A DNA stretch of 11,107 nt, taken from NCBI GenBank assembly GCA_022496185.1, contig WTXG01000594.1:1-11107 (forward strand), in the 5' to 3' direction. Below, one piece after another: positions 7,984 through 11,107 of the stretch. This DNA is from Multifurca ochricompacta. Its lineage: Eukaryota; Basidiomycota; Agaricomycetes; Russulales; Russulaceae. Numbering within the stretch: position 1 is the stretch's first letter; every line of letters begins with the position of its first letter. The notes beneath the pieces were generated by a model. It saw nothing but the letters and a program-made list of their open reading frames with translations. It searched no databases and was not told the DNA's origin. A program made the position numbers and the translations under genes.

Positions 7984-9159
7984 ATGAAAAAAGATGTGGA
8001 AGAGTACGTGAAGGGATGCACAGACTGCCAGGCTAACAAAGTAAATACGCACCCACACCCACCGGCACCATTCCCAATTACGCCAACGGCTTCACAACCA
8101 TTCCAGACCATCGCCATGGACTTCATAGTTAAACTCCCTACTTCCAGAGGCTTCGATTCAATCCTGACCATCACTGACCATGATTGCTCAAAAGCGGCAC
8201 TGTTCATACCCTGCAATGAGTCCATTACAGCAGAAGGAGTGGCCAAGCTTTACCTAGATCACGTCTACAGACACTACGGCCTCCCTGAAAAGATTATCTC
8301 AGACCGTGACCCACGCTTCACATCCACGTTCGCCAGGGCACTCTGCAAAACGTTGAATATTGCCCAAAACATCTCTACGGCGTACCACCCACAGACAGAT
8401 GGACAATCGGAAAGGACAAATCAGTGGCTTGAGCAGTACCTTCGCTTTTGGTGTAATGGACGTCAGGACGATTGGGCGGACTGGCTCGCAACAGCAGAGT
8501 TTGCACACAACTCCTGGCCCAATGGCACTACAAAACACTCCCCATTTTCACTTATCATGGGATGGACACCTCGAGCCACATGGACAGGAAAACCAGTGAA
8601 CGTCCCTTCAGCCACGCAGCGTATCAACCAATGGGAAGAGATCAGGAAATCGGCCAATGAGAACCTGTTGAAGGCACAAAAGACCCTGGCAGAGAAGCAG
8701 ACAAGGTTCACGCCTTATCGGACCAATGACCTAGTGTGGTTGGAAGGGAAGAACATCCACACGTCACATCCAACAGCCAAATTGGCGCCCCGATGTCACG
8801 GACCTTTCAAAATAACAAGGAAGCTGTCAGATGTGTCATATGAACTTGAACTCCCCCCTACATGGCGCATTCATCCAGTCTTCCATGCCAGACTGCTCAC
8901 ACCATATAAGGAAACGTCCCTGCATGGAGAAAACTTCTCGAGACCCCCACCTGACCTTATCGATGGAGAAGCAGAATGGGAAGTGGAACGCATTCTAGAC
9001 TCCAAGCGACAAGGCCGAGGGCGCAAATTGTACTACCTAATCAAGTGGAAGGGATTCCCACCCTCTGACAACTCATGGGAACCGGCCGGAGATATCTTTG
9101 CCCCGGTCCTTATCACAGAGTTCCATACCAGGCACCCAGAGGCGCCCAAAAACAGTTAA
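7984..9159 (+). CDS. Integrase core with GPY/F region and chromodomain, copy B (longest intact frame)
   Basis: This is 391 aa counted from Met 7984, but the frame is open from 7912 and is really part of the pol polyprotein, so this Met is not a proposed native start. Upstream in frame are GHPG and YWWPNM. Cys12 and Cys15 complete the HHCC zinc site. The catalytic triad is D46 (AMDFIVKLP), D107 (IISDRDP) and E143 (GQSERTN), giving D-35-E spacing. GPFKI at about 273-277 and RIHPVFHARLLTPYK at about 295-309 form the chromovirus GPY/F module. The chromodomain covers about 331-378 (EWEVERIL, YYLIKWKGF, NSWEP) with aromatics W332, W355 and W365. It inserts element DNA; the chromodomain is expected to read methylated histone tails. 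The third ORF follows 36 nt after the stop. Confidence 0.93.
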   Translation: MKKDVEEYVKGCTDCQANKVNTHPHPPAPFPITPTASQPFQTIAMDFIVKLPTSRGFDSILTITDHDCSKAALFIPCNESITAEGVAKLYLDHVYRHYGLPEKIISDRDPRFTSTFARALCKTLNIAQNISTAYHPQTDGQSERTNQWLEQYLRFWCNGRQDDWADWLATAEFAHNSWPNGTTKHSPFSLIMGWTPRATWTGKPVNVPSATQRINQWEEIRKSANENLLKAQKTLAEKQTRFTPYRTNDLVWLEGKNIHTSHPTAKLAPRCHGPFKITRKLSDVSYELELPPTWRIHPVFHARLLTPYKETSLHGENFSRPPPDLIDGEAEWEVERILDSKRQGRGRKLYYLIKWKGFPPSDNSWEPAGDIFAPVLITEFHTRHPEAPKNS

Positions 9160-9195
9160 AAGAACAGTCCCAGACTCTCGTGAATCCCCCAGTAT

Positions 9196-10420
9196 ATGCT
9201 CCCCCAGCGAATTACTACCACAGAACAATCCATTATGTCTTTCATCGCCGCCTCTGCCGCCGTCGACGCCTTTACCTCTCCCATGAATGTCGTCGAAAAC
9301 TTCCCGTCTGCTCATCCGTCCACTCGTCCCTCCTCCCCCATCGACTATGAAGCTGCGGAGACCCGTGTCAAGAACCAATCCCCAAACCCAAACGACGACT
9401 TCACTCACAGCGAAGACCCCCACCCCAACGACCTACTCAACGGAGAGATTGACGATGAAGCCCCCGAGTTCCCTTTCATTCCCAATAACCCCAATTCCTC
9501 AATGTATTTTCCCTTAGAAATCACCATGGCCGACGGAACCACGGCCATCGCAAAATACATCTACTACACCAATGGAGGAATGGACGTGGCGGGATGTATG
9601 AAGAAGAATGGGCCAGTCTACGGAGCTCCCGTTTATCTGGAAGAAAGGTACACGGGTCGACTTCATCACACACTGACTGATGAAGCAGTTGGGCCACCTT
9701 GCCGCGGAGGATTGCCCGCCTTTGCGATGACGAAGTAATGAACGATATGAGGCTCCCGCACCTGAAGGCAGAAGTCATGAGGTTGAGGAAGAACATCACG
9801 TTGCGAAGGACATTGAACCAGCAGTACAAAGAGCACGAAGATGATGGCTAGGCTGACGAATGGAATGTTCCAGTTGGAACAGGAGATTGTTGAGATCAGG
9901 AAGAGGTTGGAGAAGGGAGATGCGTATCAGACGATCGCTGAAAGGTACGCCGACACTTATGCGCGACCCCTCCCCCCTCGAACCTTGGGCGCGGCCCGAC
10001 GCTGCTGCCAAATCGACTCGAGATGCCACGCCTACACGAAAACCCCCGCGGAGAGACTTGCTGGCATTGCGACAGCAAGTACCACATCAGCTGGAACTGC
10101 CCGCTCAATCGCAATGGTGTCGCCACTGCCGTAGCAATCTCCATTGGAGCCGACACTGCATCTTCCGACGAGTAGGGGTGGCCCCGACGATCACCAACCC
10201 GTCGGGCTGGTGCGGCAAGTGCCTTCGTCACAATGCCGGCATAAAGAGATCGACTGCCCCGTCTACGACTTATGCCGTGCTTGTGGTCAGCGCGGCCCGT
10301 ATGGGTTTCTTGTACCCACGCGTGTCCGCAGGAGTTGGAATGTACAGCATGGATGACCGTAATGTAGCCGACGATTACCTGGAGTTGGTACAGGATGATG
10401 ACGGTACGAGTCGTTTCTAG
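9196..10420 (+). pseudogene. Post-pol third ORF (ORF3): acidic N-terminus, coiled coil, CCHC array; frameshifted in its second half
   Basis: The family is not recognised. The frame 9196-9738 (180 aa; an alternative Met at 9235 gives MSFIAASAAVDAF) is Pro/Asp/Glu-rich, then has a more ordered block with FPLEIT, YIYYTNGGMDVA and PVYGAPVYLEERYTG (9613-9657). After a stop at 9738, homology with copy A continues in short frames: 9747-9851 (LKAEVMRLRKNITL, coiled-coil-like) and the frame from 9841 (MFQLEQEIVEIRKRLEKGD). From 10059 a run of CCHC knuckles follows across three frames. The C-terminus is acidic (YLELVQDDDGTSRF) with stop at 10418-10420, 31 bp before the LTR. No membrane segment is visible, so it is not env-like. 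Ancestral length would be about 400 aa. A second Gag-like or RNA-chaperone role is inference. Confidence 0.72.
10059..10310 (+). other. Array of CCHC zinc knuckles in ORF3
   Basis: Knuckle 1 is CWHCDSKYHISWNC (10059-10100) and knuckle 2 is CRHCRSNLHWSRHC (10118-10159); both fit C-X2-C-X4-H-X4-C exactly but lie in different frames. Knuckle 3 (10211-10257) has CGKC and, after a frame change, HKEIDC, fitting with one indel. A fourth starts CRACGQRG near 10270 and lacks a clear final Cys; a Tyr codon (TAC) stands about where TGC is expected. Such knuckles bind single-stranded nucleic acid in nucleocapsid proteins. Confidence 0.75.
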
Positions 10421-10437
10421 CCGGGACTGCTAGAACC

Positions 10438-10451
10438 AGAAGAGGGGGTGA
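10438..10451 (+). other. Polypurine tract before the 3' LTR
   Basis: AGAAGAGGGGGTGA, purine but for one T, abuts the TG of the LTR. This is the standard position for the plus-strand primer of LTR elements and fixes the LTR start at 10452. Confidence 0.85.
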
Positions 10452-11020
10452 TGTTACGAACCCCGTCTCTTCCTACTTTCTTTTTCCTGCCCAATGACGA
10501 CCCCTTGCTACCGCCTACACTTCATTACCAGATCACGTCTCCATCGTGGGATCCGTCATGCTCTCCGTCCATCCCCGTGACCCTTTGTTTGCTTATGTTT
10601 ACCTTTGACATCTCTCTTATCGCTTATCTCCTTATCGTATGACCGGACATTTACTTAATTCCCTATCAGTAGAAGCTAGGCTTTACGCCCTCCGCTTCTG
10701 TATATTTGGGCCCACTTGACTCCGTGATCCTTATCAGTAGACGCCCATCTTCTTACGTATATAAGTGACTATAGTTTACACTGTAGAGCTCAGACTCGAC
10801 TTATTGAATACATCAGTGCTAGTCTTCTGGACTCTCCCTTGTCTCTTGAACATCTGCTTGTCTCAGTGCTTTTGGCACTTTCCGCTCACCATGTCTTAGA
10901 GTACAGCCTCTTTGACTTTGACTCGTCACACTTCACTCCAAGGATCTTATTGGTCTCTTATCGAACCTCAGTATCGTGCTGTCACACCAGTCGTGTGGAA
11001 CATCCGCACCGGACGTAACA
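10452..11020 (+). repeat. 3' LTR of copy B, 569 bp
   Basis: It starts TGTTACGA and ends GGACGTAACA, with 7-bp terminal inverted repeats matching those of the central LTR. It is 12 bp shorter than the central LTR, through ten small losses (mostly one base; one of 4 bp in a CGCT tandem) and two one-base gains. As a 3' LTR it would provide the RNA 3' end. Its 5-bp flank on the right is cctgg; the partner duplication would be beyond the missing 5' end, so it cannot be tested. Confidence 0.95.
10758..10765 (+). promoter_or_regulatory. TATA box of the plus LTR
   Basis: TATATAAG preceded by TTACG, about 306 bp into the LTR, conserved in the central LTR. In this copy it would drive transcription out into the right-hand flank if active. 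Confidence 0.65.
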
Positions 11021-11107
11021 CCTGGGCCATCCAGACCAAGGAGATACACAACGCGTTCATTTATGGCTGCTTAAGATCCCTCAATGACTCTTGTTGTCAC
11101 AGCCAGG
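11021..11107. other. Right flank, unidentified
   Basis: These 87 bp lie outside the LTR. I see no gene, repeat or element end in them; they may be host DNA or another repeat into which copy B inserted. Confidence 0.5.

Larger units (their letters stand above)
5363..10081 (+). repeat. Right arm of a large imperfect inverted repeat (left arm 1-4688)
   Basis: Position 5363 pairs with 4688 (cagtggaaggccgcc against caatggaaggccgcc on minus), and homology continues in opposite orientation to the left edge, where 10081 pairs with about position 1. Identity is about 80% in an RT stretch I compared codon by codon (49 differences in about 245 bp). The spacer, 4689-5362, holds the reversed LTR and 93 bp of gag. 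Confidence 0.88.
5270..11020 (+). mobile_element. Ty3/gypsy chromovirus copy B, plus strand, 5'-truncated, with 3' LTR
   Basis: The order is gag fragment (5270-5721), protease, RT, RNase H, integrase with chromodomain (ending 9159), third ORF (9196-10420), polypurine tract (10438-10451) and LTR (10452-11020). The 5' side stops abruptly at 5270, where the reversed LTR begins, so leader, primer-binding site and most of gag are missing. Coding integrity is better than in copy A at the 3' half: integrase and the N-terminal half of the third ORF are continuous. Indels of one or two bases break the gag, protease and RT parts. Confidence 0.88.

Noticed and set aside
9196..10420. ORF3 as an envelope gene
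   Set aside because: No signal peptide, no hydrophobic membrane span and no glycoprotein-like cysteine pattern; the Cys residues form CCHC knuckles instead.
1..11107. CRISPR arrays, tRNA or rRNA genes, or a host gene
   Set aside because: No short regularly spaced repeats, cloverleaf or rRNA-like stretches were seen, and all sizeable coding signals belong to the two retroelement copies.

Overview
The window is almost entirely two degraded copies of one kind of Ty3/gypsy-type LTR retrotransposon, lying head to head. It looks like a repeat-rich, probably heterochromatic stretch of a fungal genome. A basidiomycete is my inference, from the chromovirus layout (RT-RNase H-integrase with a C-terminal chromodomain) and the CpG-decay pattern; no host gene is present to confirm it. 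Layout: positions 1-4688 hold a minus-strand copy that reads leftward through partial gag, protease, reverse transcriptase, RNase H, integrase-chromodomain and the first part of an extra post-pol ORF, and then runs off the left edge. Positions 4689-5269 hold a complete 581-bp LTR in minus orientation. Positions 5270-10451 hold a plus-strand copy with the same gene order. It starts inside gag but is complete on its 3' side, with a polypurine tract at 10438-10451 and a 569-bp 3' LTR at 10452-11020. The last 87 bp are flank of unknown nature. Gene products of such an element would act together: Gag packages the RNA in cytoplasmic particles, protease matures the polyprotein, RT/RNase H copies the RNA to DNA, and integrase inserts it. 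The chromodomain is expected to bias insertion toward methylated-histone chromatin. Neither copy looks autonomous. Both lack the 5' part of gag and a primer-binding site, and both are broken by many one- or two-base indels. The largest intact reading frame is the plus-strand integrase-chromodomain (7984-9159). The most unusual content is a third ORF between pol and the 3' LTR (best seen at 9196-10420). It has an acidic N-terminal part, a coiled-coil segment and a run of three to four CCHC zinc knuckles, so it resembles a second nucleocapsid or Gag-like protein. Between the two copies this ORF differs mostly at synonymous positions, which argues that it was a selected protein. Two further oddities stand out. 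First, the two LTRs differ by only about 15 substitutions, 12 of them CpG decay, while the internal regions differ at about 20% of bases, so the central LTR is unlikely to be the native 5' LTR of the minus copy. Second, the window forms an inverted repeat with arms of about 4.7 kb and a spacer of about 0.67 kb.
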